Counted from the stretch's first letter, positions 52,049 through 61,762 are shown. The stretch: 64,000 bases of DNA from Candidatus Rokuibacteriota bacterium (GCA_016200085.1 JACQFL010000046.1:186001-250000), one strand, 5' to 3'. The notes: generated by a model not told the origin, from the sequence alone. Numbers and translations: made by a program.

Positions 52049-52398
52049 CCAGGGTTCGTCGCGGAGAAGTCTATCTGGTGGCCTTCGACCCCACGGTGGG
52101 TGCCGAGATCCAGAAGACCCGGCCCGGGTTGATCATCCAGAACGACATCGCGAACCGCTACAGCCCGATCACCATCGTCGCCGCCATCACCACGAGCGTC
52201 GACGACGTACCATATCCAACCGATGTCGGGGTGAGGACCGGCGAAGGCGGCCTGCGCCGGGACTCGGTCGTCTTGCTGAATCAGGTTCGCTCGGTCGACA
52301 AGGGGCGGCTTGTCAGGAAGATGGGCCGGCTGGCGACGGCGACGATGAGAAAGGTCGATCGAGCGCGGGCCATCAGCCTCGGGCTGGCTGGAGTCTGA
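52045..52398 (+). CDS. MazF/PemK-type mRNA interferase toxin
   Basis: 117 aa from the GTG at 52045, which overlaps the antitoxin stop; an ATG at 52027 would add six residues. RRGEVYLVAFDPTVGAEIQKTRPGLIIQND is the MazF N-terminal core with the conserved Arg-Pro region, and VVLLNQVRSVDKGRLVRKMGRL is the C-terminal core. MazF enzymes cut single-stranded mRNA at short sites. A complete and intact pair. Confidence 0.88.
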   Translation: MTRVRRGEVYLVAFDPTVGAEIQKTRPGLIIQNDIANRYSPITIVAAITTSVDDVPYPTDVGVRTGEGGLRRDSVVLLNQVRSVDKGRLVRKMGRLATATMRKVDRARAISLGLAGV

Positions 52399-52401
52399 CC
52401 C

Positions 52402-53253
52402 CTATTTGATCGCTCCCACCGTGAACCCCGCGATGAAGCGGTCGAGGAAGAGGTTGTAGAGGATGGCCACCGGCACGGAGGTGATGAGGCAGGCCGCCAT
52501 CAGCGAGCCCCAGAAGAAGACGTCGCCGCGCACCAGGTTGGTGGGCACGCCCACGCTGACCGTCTGCTGGGCGCTCGAGGTGATGAAGGTCAGGGCGTAG
52601 GTGAACTCCTGGATGGTCAACGTGAAGGCGAAGATCACCGCGGAGAGGATGCCCGCGAGCGAGATGGGCATGATGATCTGCACGATGGCGCGGGCCCGGC
52701 TGCAGCCGTCCACCATCGCGGCCTCCTCGATGTCCTTGGGGATGGACTTGAAGAAGCCCATGAGGAGCCACACGCAGAAGGGGATGGTGAACGAGGGATA
52801 CACGAGCACCAGCGACCACAGCGAGTCCTGCAACCCGAGGATGGCCACGATGCGTGACATCGGGATGAACAGCAGCGTGGACGGCACGAGATAGGTCAGG
52901 AAGATGCCGATGCCGAGTGGCTCGCCCCACCGCCCCGTCAGCCGCGCCAGGGCATAGCCGGCCGGGAGCGCGAGCAGCAGCGTGATGAGGACGACGAGGG
53001 CGCCGACGAGGAAGGTGTTCCACAGCCACGTCACATAGAGCGTCTGCGTGAAGAGCAGGGTGAGGTTGGCCAGGGTCAGGTGATCGTTGAAGATCAGCGG
53101 GTTGTTCTTGAGGTTGTAGAGGTCACGGTCGGTCTTGAACGTCGCGATCAGCATCCAGTAGAAGGGAAAGGCGAGCAGGGCGGCGAAGGCGATGACGGTG
53201 GCGTAGAGCCCGACCCGGGCCGCCGCCTTGCGCACCGAGCCGGCCGCCGCCAT
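52402..53253 (-). CDS. ABC sugar-type permease, MalG/UgpE family
   Basis: 283 aa with about six helices. The EAA loop is PKDIEEAAMVDGCSRARAIVQIIMPIS. N-terminal LLAFPFYWMLIATFKTDRDLYNL is typical of the MalG class. It follows the other permease by one nt of spacing and ends 4 nt from the convergent MazF gene. No ATPase gene adjoins. Confidence 0.9.
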   Translation of the reverse strand: MAAAGSVRKAAARVGLYATVIAFAALLAFPFYWMLIATFKTDRDLYNLKNNPLIFNDHLTLANLTLLFTQTLYVTWLWNTFLVGALVVLITLLLALPAGYALARLTGRWGEPLGIGIFLTYLVPSTLLFIPMSRIVAILGLQDSLWSLVLVYPSFTIPFCVWLLMGFFKSIPKDIEEAAMVDGCSRARAIVQIIMPISLAGILSAVIFAFTLTIQEFTYALTFITSSAQQTVSVGVPTNLVRGDVFFWGSLMAACLITSVPVAILYNLFLDRFIAGFTVGAIK

Positions 53254-53254
53254 C

Positions 53255-54142
53255 TCAGGTGACCTCGGTGCGGCGCGCGATCACCAGCATCGCCACCGCC
53301 ACCACGACGAGGACCGGGAAGAGGAAGAGCGAGATGGCGGCGCCCCCCGCGAGGTCACCGCCGAGGATGCCCGTGAAGAAGGCCAGGCTCGCCAGCACCT
53401 GGGTGGCCTGGGCGGGCCCACCGCGCTTGAGGACGTAGATCACCGTCATGTCGGTGAACGCGAAGATGATGCCGAAGAGCCCGGCCACGAAGAGGATCGG
53501 CCGCTGCAGCGGCAGCACGACGTAGAGCTCACGGCGCCAGAAGCCGGCCCCGTCCACGTCGGCGGCCTCGTTGATCTCCCTGGGGATGGAGGTGAGCCCG
53601 GCCAGGATGATGACGGCGGAGAACGGCAGCAGGCGCCAGACGTGCACGGCGATCACCGCGGCCATGGCGAGGTCCTTCTCGCCGAACCACATCGGCCAGG
53701 TGTTCTTGCCCACGACGTGCAGGGCCTGGAGCACCCAGTTCACCGGGCTGTAGAGCGAGTCGAGCATCCACTTCCAGCCGATGGTGCCGAGCGAGATCGG
53801 CGCCACCCAGGGCAGGAGGATCAGGAAGCGCAGCACCGACTTGCCCACGAAGTCCTTGGTCAGGCACGTGGCGAGGACTTTGCCGAGGACGAGCACGAGG
53901 GCCTGGGAGACGAACGTGAAGATGAACGTGTTGCCGAGCGACTTGATGAACGTCGGGCTGGCGAGGGCGCTGCGGAAGTTCTCGAGACCCACGAACGAGA
54001 GTTCCGAGGACGCGATCTTGGCGTCGGTCAGCGCGAGGTAGAGCGACAGGCAGAAGGGAACGCCGACGAGCGCGAGGACGTAGAGGACGGCGGGCAGGAT
54101 CATGACCGGACCGAGGAAGCCCTCGCGGTCGAGCAGGCGCAT
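53255..54142 (-). CDS. ABC sugar-type permease, MalF/UgpA family
   Basis: 295 aa with about six helices. MILPAVLYVLALVGVPFCLSLYLAL and the EAA loop REINEAADVDGAGFWRRELYVVLPLQRP are present. From the ATG at 54142, GC context after the hairpin at 54161. Second gene of the import operon. Confidence 0.9.
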   Translation of the reverse strand: MRLLDREGFLGPVMILPAVLYVLALVGVPFCLSLYLALTDAKIASSELSFVGLENFRSALASPTFIKSLGNTFIFTFVSQALVLVLGKVLATCLTKDFVGKSVLRFLILLPWVAPISLGTIGWKWMLDSLYSPVNWVLQALHVVGKNTWPMWFGEKDLAMAAVIAVHVWRLLPFSAVIILAGLTSIPREINEAADVDGAGFWRRELYVVLPLQRPILFVAGLFGIIFAFTDMTVIYVLKRGGPAQATQVLASLAFFTGILGGDLAGGAAISLFLFPVLVVVAVAMLVIARRTEVT

Positions 54143-54160
54143 GCGGGAGCCCGAACGCGA

Positions 54161-54185
54161 AGAGGCCCCGCGGAGCGGGGCCTCT
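54161..54185 (-). terminator. Perfect 11-bp intercistronic hairpin between binding protein and permease
   Basis: Arms 54161-54171 and 54175-54185 pair perfectly (AGAGGCCCCGC with GCGGGGCCTCT) around a 3-nt loop. No T-run follows, so it is more likely an mRNA-stabilising or partial attenuator element that raises binding-protein output over permease output, as seen in mal-type operons. Confidence 0.75.
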
Positions 54186-54210
54186 CGGTGCCGCGACGGC
54201 TCTGCTGGTG

Positions 54211-55524
54211 TTACTTGATCCACTTCGCGAAGACGCGCTTCATGTCGGCCTCGGCCTGCTTGGCCGAGTCCTCCGCGGACATCTCGCCCTTGGCCACGCG
54301 GGCGAACATGTCGGGCACCACGAAGGTGTTGAAGCACTCGTCGATGGCCGCGGTGGTGTGGCCCGGGTAGCCCGGATACGCGCTCCACTTCTCGGCGTCG
54401 GCGAGGATGCCGTAGTCCTCGGGGTGGAACTTGTCGGCGGCCAGCTTGCCCTTGATGTCGCTCACCGACTTCGAGAACGACGGGAAGTTGTAGAACTCGC
54501 TGGCCAGGAACGCGTCGTTGTAGGCCCCGATCAGGTCGACGACGAACTTCTTGGCCATCTCGGGGTTCTCGCCGAACTTCCACACCACGTAGCAGTGGAG
54601 CAGGTGCTCGGAGCCCATGCGCCGCTTGGGGCCGGCGGCCGGGGGCATGAGGCCGGCCTTCTTGGCCTCCTCCGGAAACTGCTTCTCCATCGTGCGGATG
54701 GCGGAGATGGCGTTCTGGATGATGTGGCCCTTGCCGGAGACGAAGAACCGGTTGTTGGACGACGGGTCCCAGGTGAAGACCTCCGCCGTCATCGACTCCT
54801 TGTAGATCGCGGTCATCAGCTTGATGGCCTCGACCGTCTCCTTGGAGTTGATCATGGGCCGGGTGCTGCCCTCGTCCTGCTCCTGGGCGCCGTAGGACCA
54901 CAGCAACCCGCGCAGCATCATGTTGGTGTCGAGCTCCTGGGCGATGCCGAAGCCCGCCGGCATGCCGTTCTTCTCCTTGATCTTCTTCGAGCCCTCGCGG
55001 ATGTGCTCCCACGTGTCGGGCTTCATGCCGATCTCGCCCCAGGCGTCCTTGCGGTAGTGGAGGGGGTCCGGCACCCAGTTGTCGGAGAGGGCGAAGTACT
55101 GCTTGGACTTCGGGTTGTACGTCGCGCGCTGGGCGAGGTTCACGAGCTTGCCGTACTTCTTCTCGCACTCCTGCACGGCGTCGTTCATCGGGAGGACGAC
55201 GTTCTCGTAGGCCGGAGGAGGATCGAGGAAGCCGAAGAGGTCGTGGCCCTTCTTGGCCGAGACCTCGGCGGCGGCGCGGGCGCGCAGGTCATTGACCGAG
55301 ATGTGGTCCACCGTGACCTTGACGCCGTTCCGGGCGCCCCACTCCGGGACATACTTCTTGTCGAACCACTCGTCGAAGGCGGGCACGAAGTGGGTCCACT
55401 GCGCGATCTTGAGGGTGTCCGACTTCGCCCGGGCCGTCGGCACGAAGATCGTGGGCCCGGTCGCGGCCGCCGCCGCGACGCCCGCAGCCTTGAGGAAGGT
55501 GCGGCGTGTCAGATGCGTCGTCAT
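54211..55524 (-). CDS. Extracellular solute-binding protein (family 1), Tat-exported
   Basis: 437 aa from the ATG at 55524 with AAGGAGG upstream. The N-terminus RRTFLKAAGVAAAAATGP is a twin-arginine signal. The mature fold is MalE-like: DHISVNDLRARAAAEVSAKKGHDLFGFLDPPPAYENVV, WVPDPLHYRKDAWGEIGM, and DVMG-type repeats. It leads an operon of binding protein and two permeases without ATPase. Confidence 0.9.
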   Translation of the reverse strand: MTTHLTRRTFLKAAGVAAAAATGPTIFVPTARAKSDTLKIAQWTHFVPAFDEWFDKKYVPEWGARNGVKVTVDHISVNDLRARAAAEVSAKKGHDLFGFLDPPPAYENVVLPMNDAVQECEKKYGKLVNLAQRATYNPKSKQYFALSDNWVPDPLHYRKDAWGEIGMKPDTWEHIREGSKKIKEKNGMPAGFGIAQELDTNMMLRGLLWSYGAQEQDEGSTRPMINSKETVEAIKLMTAIYKESMTAEVFTWDPSSNNRFFVSGKGHIIQNAISAIRTMEKQFPEEAKKAGLMPPAAGPKRRMGSEHLLHCYVVWKFGENPEMAKKFVVDLIGAYNDAFLASEFYNFPSFSKSVSDIKGKLAADKFHPEDYGILADAEKWSAYPGYPGHTTAAIDECFNTFVVPDMFARVAKGEMSAEDSAKQAEADMKRVFAKWIK

Positions 55525-55589
55525 CTCTTTTGGCCTCCTTGGAGACGCAGTCGAGGCGCCAGGCCCCGAGTGTCGGTCCGATCAGTGCA

Positions 55590-55619
55590 AGTGTACGCAG
55601 CCACGAGTCTTTTCGTCAA
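55590..55619 (-). promoter_or_regulatory. Promoter for the sugar-type import operon
   Basis: On the minus strand TTGACG (55614-55619), an 18-nt spacer, TACACT (55590-55595). Predicted start near 55583, about 59 nt before the ATG. Divergent from the MaoC genes. Confidence 0.6.
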
Positions 55620-55652
55620 ACTCCGCCGCCGGGCGCGCCGCCGTCGGTGTGC

Positions 55653-55658
55653 TATCCT
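55653..55658 (+). promoter_or_regulatory. -10 box (TATCCT) eight nt before the MaoC ATG
   Basis: TATCCT at 55653-55658 is 8 nt before the ATG at 55667 and no ribosome site is present, so a leaderless start is possible. No clear -35 box. Confidence 0.35.
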
Positions 55659-55666
55659 GTGCCCCC

Positions 55667-56113
55667 ATGGCGGATGCTCGACGCTACTTCGACGACATCG
55701 CGGTCGGCGAGGAGTACGAGTCACCCGGACGCACCGTCACCGAGGCCGACATCGTGCTCTTCGCCGGGCTCTCGGGTGATTACAACGTCCTGCACACCGA
55801 CGCGGAATTCATGAAGTCGTCGATCTTCGGCGAGCGGATCGCCCACGGCCTGCTCGGGCTCGCCATCCAGGCCGGGCTGTTCACGCGCGCGACGCAGGCG
55901 TACGCCACGCTGGCCTTCGTGGGCCTCAAGTGGAAGTTCAAGGGGCCCATCAAGATCGGCGACACCATCCGGCTGCGCGCGAAGGTGACGGCCAAGCGCG
56001 AGACGGCCAAGCCGGACCGCGGCCTCGTGACCGTCGAGCGCACGGTGCTGAACCAGAAGGGCGAGGTCGTGCAGGAAGGCGAGACCGATCTGCTCGTCGA
56101 GAAGCGCCGGTGA
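55667..56113 (+). CDS. MaoC-type hot-dog dehydratase
   Basis: 148 aa. YFDDIAVGEEYESPGRTVTEADIVLFAGLSGDYNVLHTDAEFMKSSIFGERIAHGLLGLAIQ carries the hydratase-2 motif with Asp and His (GDYNVLHTDAEF, then RIAHG). It would hydrate an enoyl-CoA (for example mesaconyl- or enoyl-CoA). GTGA overlap with the paralogue that follows suggests a heterodimer. Confidence 0.85.
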   Translation: MADARRYFDDIAVGEEYESPGRTVTEADIVLFAGLSGDYNVLHTDAEFMKSSIFGERIAHGLLGLAIQAGLFTRATQAYATLAFVGLKWKFKGPIKIGDTIRLRAKVTAKRETAKPDRGLVTVERTVLNQKGEVVQEGETDLLVEKRR

Positions 56114-56535
56114 CGCCGGCCCCCCCCGTGTTGTACTTCGAGGACGTGGCCGTCGGCGATTGCGCCGACACCCCGGCCATGACGGTGACCGAGGCGCACG
56201 CGATGCTGTTCCGCACGCTGACGGCGGAGCCGGCGCAGCAAGGAGCGGCCGTCCCCGAGCTGCTGCCGCTCTGCCTGTCCATCGGGCTGGGCTGGCGCAT
56301 ACCGCAGCCACCCCTCTCCGTGCTGGCCTTCACGGGGATCGACTGGCAGATCGTGCGCGCGGTCGAGGCGGGGGAGACCATCGCCAGCCGGTCGTGCATC
56401 GTCATCAAGCGCGCCATGCGCGAGGCCGGCATCGTCGTCGAGGAGCGCGAGATCTTCGACCCGCGCGGCGAGGTCGTCCAGCGCGGGCGCATGACGTTCC
56501 TGGTTGCCAGACGTCCGACTGGAGGCCCTGCATGA
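56110..56535 (+). CDS. MaoC-like paralogue lacking the catalytic Asp-His motif
   Basis: 141 aa from the GTG at 56110. VLYFEDVAVGDCADTPAMTVTEAHAMLFRTLTAE aligns with the hot-dog start of the previous gene, but the D..N..H catalytic segment is replaced by AEPAQQGAAVPELLP. The later part (LAFTGIDWQIVRAVEAGETIASRSCIVIKRAMREAGIVVEEREI) keeps the fold. It is probably a structural or regulatory subunit paired with the active one. Overlaps the serine-hydrolase gene by 4 nt. Confidence 0.7.
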   Translation: MTPAPPVLYFEDVAVGDCADTPAMTVTEAHAMLFRTLTAEPAQQGAAVPELLPLCLSIGLGWRIPQPPLSVLAFTGIDWQIVRAVEAGETIASRSCIVIKRAMREAGIVVEEREIFDPRGEVVQRGRMTFLVARRPTGGPA

Positions 56536-57665
56536 CCTTTCCGCTCTCCGCGGCCACCCCGGCCACCCTCGACTTCGACGACGCCGCGCTCGCGCGCCTC
56601 GACGAGCTGATCACGCGCCACATCGCCGAGCGACGGTACCCCGGCGCCCAGATCGCGCTGGCCCGCCACGGCCAGCTCGGCCTCGCCCGGAGCTACGGCG
56701 CCGCGCGGACCGAGCCGCAGCCGGCCGCGGCGAAGGACGACACGCTCTGGCTGCTCTACTCCAACACCAAGGTCATCACCACGTGCGCGGTGTGGCTGCT
56801 CGCCGAGCGCGGAGCGCTCCGGTTCACGGACACGGTCGCCAGCCACGTGCCGGGCTACGAGGCCAACGCCAAGGGCGACATCACGATCATCCAGCTCCTG
56901 ACCCACCAGGCCGGCTACCCCAACGCGGTGGTGCCCAAGGAGGTCTGGGACGATCACGACCTGCTGCGGAAGGTCGTCTGCAACTTCACGCTCGAGTTCA
57001 CGCCGGGCTCGCGCGTGCACTACCACGGCGCCACCGCCCACTGGACGGCCGCCGTGCTCATCGAGGCCGTGACCAAGACGGACTACCGCGCGTTCATCCG
57101 CGACAACGTCGCCGAGCCGCTCGGCCTGGGCCGCGAGCTGTTCGTCGGGTTGCCGGACAGCGAGCACGGCCGCACGGTCGACATGCACGAGCCCTCGGCC
57201 GACGGCACCCAGCAGGTCGTGCGCGCGGACGAGAACAACGCGGCCTTCCGTCGCGCCGGCGTGCCCGGCGGCGGGGGCTACGCCACCGCGCGGGCCATGG
57301 CGGCCTTCTACCAGATGCTCGCGCAGGGCGGCACGCTGAACGGCGTCCGCCTGCTTTCGCCGCGCACCGTCGCCTACGTGACGCGCAACTTCACGGGCGA
57401 CCGGGTCGATCACTACATGGGCATGCCCATGCACCGCGGCCTCGGCCCGCATTCCCGCGGCGCCACCGACACCATCCGCGGCCTCGGCAGCCTGGCCGCG
57501 CCGCAGACCTTCGGCCACGGCGGCGTCGGCTCGTCCTACTGCTGGGCGGATCCGACCTCGGGCGTGTCGTTCGCGTACCTGAGCAACAGCCGCGTGCCCG
57601 ATCCGTGGCACAGCGCGCGCATGGACGTCATCAGCAACCTCGTCCACACGGCCATCAACGGATGA
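56532..57665 (+). CDS. Serine hydrolase of the beta-lactamase class C / esterase EstB family
   Basis: 377 aa. Ser77-x-x-Lys80 (SNTK) and the C-terminal GHGG (Lys-Thr-Gly equivalent) mark the family; Tyr in VHYHGAT is the third catalytic residue. No signal peptide, so a cytoplasmic esterase or amidase is more likely than a true penicillinase. It overlaps the MaoC paralogue, suggesting a shared acyl or ester substrate route. Leads after 120 nt to ilvD. Confidence 0.85.
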   Translation: MTFPLSAATPATLDFDDAALARLDELITRHIAERRYPGAQIALARHGQLGLARSYGAARTEPQPAAAKDDTLWLLYSNTKVITTCAVWLLAERGALRFTDTVASHVPGYEANAKGDITIIQLLTHQAGYPNAVVPKEVWDDHDLLRKVVCNFTLEFTPGSRVHYHGATAHWTAAVLIEAVTKTDYRAFIRDNVAEPLGLGRELFVGLPDSEHGRTVDMHEPSADGTQQVVRADENNAAFRRAGVPGGGGYATARAMAAFYQMLAQGGTLNGVRLLSPRTVAYVTRNFTGDRVDHYMGMPMHRGLGPHSRGATDTIRGLGSLAAPQTFGHGGVGSSYCWADPTSGVSFAYLSNSRVPDPWHSARMDVISNLVHTAING

Positions 57666-57785
57666 GGTCGACGGGCCTCCGGTGGCGATGAGCCGGGGCC
57701 GGGCAGGCCCACGGGAGGGGCCGCGACTGGCGGCGCGTGGCACGTTCGTCGATCATGGGATCAGCGGAGCGCAGGAGGACGAGTC

Positions 57786-59459
57786 ATGGCGTTTGATCCG
57801 AGACACATGAGTCGCGTGTTGCTCGATGGGGCGGATCGGGCGGCGGCGCGGTCGTACTTCCGCGCGGTCGGCTTCAGCGATGAAGACCTGAAGCGGCCGC
57901 TCGTCGGCGTCGCCCATTGCTGGATCGAGATCACGCCGTGCAACGCCAACCACCGCAAGCTGGCCGAGCACGTCAAGCGCGGCATCCGGGAGGCGGGCGG
58001 CACGCCGATCGAGTTCAACACCATCTCCATCACGGACGGCATCGCGATGGGCACCGAGGGCATGAAGGCCTCGCTGATCAGCCGCGACTGGATCGCCGAC
58101 TCGGTCGAGCTGGTGGCGCGGGGCCACCTGCTCGACGGGCTGGTCACGATCTCGGGCTGCGACAAGACCATTCCCGGAATGGTCATGGCCATGGCCAGGC
58201 TCAACCTGCCCAGCGTCATGCTCTACGGCGGCTCGATCATGTACGGCGAGTACAAGGGCAAGCGGCTGACCGTGCAGGACATCTTCGAGGCCATCGGCGC
58301 GCGCAACGCCGGGCGCATCGACGACGCCGAGCTGCATCGCGTGGAGTGCGCGGCCTGCCCGGGCGAAGGCGCCTGCGGCGGCCAGTTCACCGCCAACACC
58401 ATGTCGACGGCCTTCGAGATGCTGGGCGTGTCACCGATGGGCTTCAACGGCGTGCCCGCGCCGGCGCCGCAGAAGGAGGAGGTCGCCTTCGAGACCGGCC
58501 GCCTCGCGATGCAGGTGCTGAACACGGGGCTCAAGCCGCGCGACATCATCACCAGGAAGTCGCTCCACAACGCCATCGCCGGGGTGATGGCCACCGGCGG
58601 CTCGACCAACGCCGTGCTCCACCTGATCGCGGTGGCCAAGGATGCGGGGGTGCGGCTCACCATCGACGAGTTCGACCGGATCTCGCGCAAGACGCCGGTG
58701 CTCGCGGACATGAAGCCCTGGGGCAACTACACCGCGCCCGAGATGCACGCCGCCGGCGGCATGGGGGTGGTGGCCGCCCGGCTGCTCGAGGCCGGCCTGC
58801 TGAATGCCGGCGAGAAGACGGTCACCGGGCGCACCATCGGCGAGGAGGCCCGGGCGGCGCGTGAGGCGACGGGCCAGAAGGTGATCCGGCCGCTGGGCGA
58901 CCCGATCAAGCCGGAGGGCGGGATGGTCATCCTGCGCGGCAACCTCGCGCCGGAAGGCTGCGTGGCCAAGATCTCGGGTCAGACGCGCTACACCCACCGC
59001 GGGCCCGCGCGCGTCTTCGATCGCGAGGAGGACGCCTTCGCCGCGGTCAAGAACGGGAAGATCAAGGCCAACGACGTCGTCGTCATCCGCTGGGAGGGGC
59101 CGAAGGGCGGGCCCGGGATGCGCGAGATGCTCCAGGTGACCGGGGCCATCCAGGGCGCCGGGCTCGGCGACACGGTGGCGCTCATGACGGACGGACGCTT
59201 CTCGGGCGCCACGCACGGCTTCATGATCGCCCACATCGCGCCCGAGGCCGCGGAGGGCGGACCGATCGCCGCGCTGCGCCACGGCGACACCATCGCGATC
59301 GACATCAAGAAGCGGCGGATCGACGTCGAGCTCTCGGCGCCCGAGCTGAAGAAGCGGCTCAAGGCCGCGAAGACGCCGAAGCGCCGCTACACCTCGGGCG
59401 TCATGGCGAAGTATTCGCGCCTGGTGTCGTCTGCCTCCGAGGGTGCGGTTACAGGGTGA
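57786..59459 (+). CDS. ilvD: Dihydroxy-acid dehydratase
   Basis: 557 aa. It converts 2,3-dihydroxy-acids to 2-oxo acids in valine and isoleucine synthesis, using an iron-sulfur cluster. [15 protein letters not shown] and [16 protein letters not shown] give the conserved cysteines. TLPLM-type ending is replaced by [22 protein letters not shown], which is normal. AGGAGG lies 7 nt before the ATG. Its stop overlaps the methyltransferase start by 17 nt. Confidence 0.95.
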   Translation: MAFDPRHMSRVLLDGADRAAARSYFRAVGFSDEDLKRPLVGVAHCWIEITPCNANHRKLAEHVKRGIREAGGTPIEFNTISITDGIAMGTEGMKASLISRDWIADSVELVARGHLLDGLVTISGCDKTIPGMVMAMARLNLPSVMLYGGSIMYGEYKGKRLTVQDIFEAIGARNAGRIDDAELHRVECAACPGEGACGGQFTANTMSTAFEMLGVSPMGFNGVPAPAPQKEEVAFETGRLAMQVLNTGLKPRDIITRKSLHNAIAGVMATGGSTNAVLHLIAVAKDAGVRLTIDEFDRISRKTPVLADMKPWGNYTAPEMHAAGGMGVVAARLLEAGLLNAGEKTVTGRTIGEEARAAREATGQKVIRPLGDPIKPEGGMVILRGNLAPEGCVAKISGQTRYTHRGPARVFDREEDAFAAVKNGKIKANDVVVIRWEGPKGGPGMREMLQVTGAIQGAGLGDTVALMTDGRFSGATHGFMIAHIAPEAAEGGPIAALRHGDTIAIDIKKRRIDVELSAPELKKRLKAAKTPKRRYTSGVMAKYSRLVSSASEGAVTG

Positions 59460-60090
59460 GGGCGTCAGCCCGAGCTTCCTCGCGCTGCTCGACGCCGAGC
59501 CGCTCGAGGGTCTGACCGCGCTCGACGTCGGCACCGGCTGGGGGCGCGTGGCGCTGGCCCTCGCGGCGCGGTGCCGGGCGGTCGTCGGGGTCGACCGCTC
59601 CCCGGACCTGATCGAGGACGCCCGCCGGCGGGCGGCCGCCGCCGGCCTCACGAACGTCCGCTTCGAGGTCGGCGACGTCGAGACCGAGGAGTACGACCGC
59701 TGGGCGGTTCCCGACGTGGTGACCGCCCACCTCTGTATGTCCGGCGGCATCGCCGAGCGCGCGGCGCGCACGCTGGCCGCCGGGGGCGTCTTCGCCGCCG
59801 TGGCCTTCCACGCCGAGCAGTGGGCCGAGACTGGACGCCGCTCCCGGTTCGCGTACGATGAGCCGCAGATGCGGGCGCTGCTCGAGCGCACGGGGTTCGA
59901 GGCCGAGCACCTGTCGGTCGAGCGCGAGGTGCGGACCTTCGGCTCGGTCGAGGAGGCGCTGGCGGCCGTGCTCGGGCTCGAGGAGCGATGGAAGGTGGAC
60001 GGACGGTGGTTCCGCTACGTGAAGTACCTCGAGGAGGGCGGCCGCTCGCTCACTCGGAGCCACCTGATGGTCAAGGCGCGCCGGCGGTGA
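59443..60090 (+). CDS. SAM-dependent methyltransferase (class I), unknown substrate
   Basis: 215 aa with a GTG start inside the ilvD end. Motif I is [15 protein letters not shown], followed by the acidic [17 protein letters not shown] and a GDVETEEYD segment. No substrate-specific domain is evident. It overlaps queG by 4 nt (GTGA). Function unknown; the position next to a tRNA-modification gene is only suggestive. Confidence 0.8.
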   Translation: MRLQGEGVSPSFLALLDAEPLEGLTALDVGTGWGRVALALAARCRAVVGVDRSPDLIEDARRRAAAAGLTNVRFEVGDVETEEYDRWAVPDVVTAHLCMSGGIAERAARTLAAGGVFAAVAFHAEQWAETGRRSRFAYDEPQMRALLERTGFEAEHLSVEREVRTFGSVEEALAAVLGLEERWKVDGRWFRYVKYLEEGGRSLTRSHLMVKARRR

Positions 60091-61124
60091 GCCTGACCGG
60101 TCTCGCGCTCGCCGGGATCGTCCGCCTGAAGGCCGAGGCGCTGGGCTTCGATCGCGTCGCCTTCGGCCCGGCGGGGCCGCCCGACCACGCCGCGACGTTC
60201 GAGCGGTGGCTCGACGCCGGCCGCGCGGGCACGATGGCGTACCTGGACGAGACGCGGGCCGAGCGGCTCGACCCCGACCGCCTGCTGCCGGGCGCGCGCT
60301 CGGTGATCGCGGTCGCGCTCTCCTACGCGCCGCCGGCCGGCGCGGCGCCGACCCCGGGGATCGCGCGCTACGCCGCCGGCGAGGACTACCACGAGGTCAT
60401 GCGCCCGCGGCTGGAGGCGCTCCGCGATCTCGTCAGCGCCGCGGCGGGACCGGGCACGCGGAGCCGCGCGGCGGTGGACACCAGCGCCGTGCTCGAGCGT
60501 GATCTGGCCGCTCGCGCCGGGCTGGGCTGGATCGGCAAGAACACCAACCTGCTCGAGCCCACCCTCGGCTCGTGGTTCTTCATCGGCATCGTGCTGACCA
60601 CCGCCGAGCTCCCGCGCGACGCGACCGTCCCGGACCGGTGCGGCTCGTGCACCGCGTGCCTGGACGCGTGCCCGACCCAGGCCTTCGTGGCGCCCTGGGA
60701 GCTCGACGCGCGCCGCTGTATCTCGTACCTCACGATCGAGCACCGCGGCGACATCGACCCCGCGCTGCGGGCCGGGCTCGGGGGATGGCTCTTCGGCTGT
60801 GACGTCTGCCAGGAGGTGTGCCCGTGGAACCGGCGCGCCCGGCCGGGCCGCGAGCCGGCGCTGCGCGAGCCGGTGGCGATCGACGCCGCGCAGGCGCTCG
60901 CCCTCGACACCGACGGGTTCCGCGCCCGCTTCCGCGGGACCGCGATCCGGCGCGCCCGCCGCGCCGGGCTGGCGCGCAACGCGGCGCTCGTGCTGGGCAA
61001 CCACGGCGACGCCGCCGCGGCGCCGGCGCTCCGCCGCGCGCTCGAGGACCACGAGCCCTCGGTGCGCGCGGCGGCGGCCTGGGCCCTGGAGCGGCTGGGC
61101 GCGCCGGCGCCGAGCGCGCGATGA
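60087..61124 (+). CDS. queG: Epoxyqueuosine reductase QueG
   Basis: 345 aa with a GTG start. Last step of queuosine synthesis in tRNA, B12-dependent. VDTSAVLERDLAARAGLGWIGKNTNLL is the diagnostic core. CGSCTACLDACP and the later CDVCQEVCP give the two [4Fe-4S] clusters, and the C-terminal LARNAALVLGNHGDAAAAPALRRAL is a HEAT-like repeat. Same strand and overlapping the neighbours both sides. Confidence 0.94.
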   Translation: MSLTGLALAGIVRLKAEALGFDRVAFGPAGPPDHAATFERWLDAGRAGTMAYLDETRAERLDPDRLLPGARSVIAVALSYAPPAGAAPTPGIARYAAGEDYHEVMRPRLEALRDLVSAAAGPGTRSRAAVDTSAVLERDLAARAGLGWIGKNTNLLEPTLGSWFFIGIVLTTAELPRDATVPDRCGSCTACLDACPTQAFVAPWELDARRCISYLTIEHRGDIDPALRAGLGGWLFGCDVCQEVCPWNRRARPGREPALREPVAIDAAQALALDTDGFRARFRGTAIRRARRAGLARNAALVLGNHGDAAAAPALRRALEDHEPSVRAAAAWALERLGAPAPSAR

Positions 61125-61762
61125 GCCGGGCGCGCCCGTCCCGCCGCCGGGGAGCGTGGCTGCTCACCCCGGTGCTCGTCCTGCTCGGCTCGACGGCCGC
61201 GGCGCAGGAGCTGCCGCGACGCTACGCCGAGGCGCTCCAGGCCCTCGTGTCGTCCCGCAATCCGGCCGAGCGCGCGACCGCCGCCATCGCGCTGGGCCAC
61301 GGCTTCCGGGACGTGCCGCCGAGCCGCGACCCCAGGATCGCCGAGAGCCTCGAGAGCGCCATGGTCCTGGACCCTGACGCGGTCGTGCAGGTGCTGGCCG
61401 CCTACGCGCTCTGCGTGCGAGGCGACCGCCGCGGGGTCGCCCGGGTGTCGCTGGCGCTGCGCGAGCGGGGCGGGGTGGACCCCCAGGAGATGCTCGCGCC
61501 CATCGCCCAGGTCCCGCTGTCCTATCTCTACCGTGCGCTCGGGTACGTCGGCGGCCCCGAGGCCACGCGCTTCCTGATCGAGACCTCGAGTGCCGGCGTG
61601 CGCTCCGTCCGGCTGGTGGCCATCGGCGCCCTGGGGCTCGTGCAGGACGATCCGGCGGCGGTGGACGCCGCGCTGGCCGCGCTGCTGCGCGACGACGACC
61701 CGACGATCCGGGGCGTGGCCGAGTTCGTCAGCACCGACCGGGCGCGGCGGGCGGCGAAGTGA
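61121..61762 (+). CDS. Exported HEAT-repeat protein
   Basis: 213 aa. A basic start and a hydrophobic core (RRRGAWLLTPVLVLLGSTAAA) form a signal peptide with cleavage near AAAQE. The mature part consists of HEAT-like repeats (EALQALVSSRNPAERATAAIALGHG, VVQVLAAYALCVRGDRRGV, SVRLVAIGALGLVQDDPAAVDAAL). Likely a periplasmic scaffold. ATGA overlap with queG. Function unknown. Confidence 0.7.
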   Translation: MSRARPSRRRGAWLLTPVLVLLGSTAAAQELPRRYAEALQALVSSRNPAERATAAIALGHGFRDVPPSRDPRIAESLESAMVLDPDAVVQVLAAYALCVRGDRRGVARVSLALRERGGVDPQEMLAPIAQVPLSYLYRALGYVGGPEATRFLIETSSAGVRSVRLVAIGALGLVQDDPAAVDAALAALLRDDDPTIRGVAEFVSTDRARRAAK

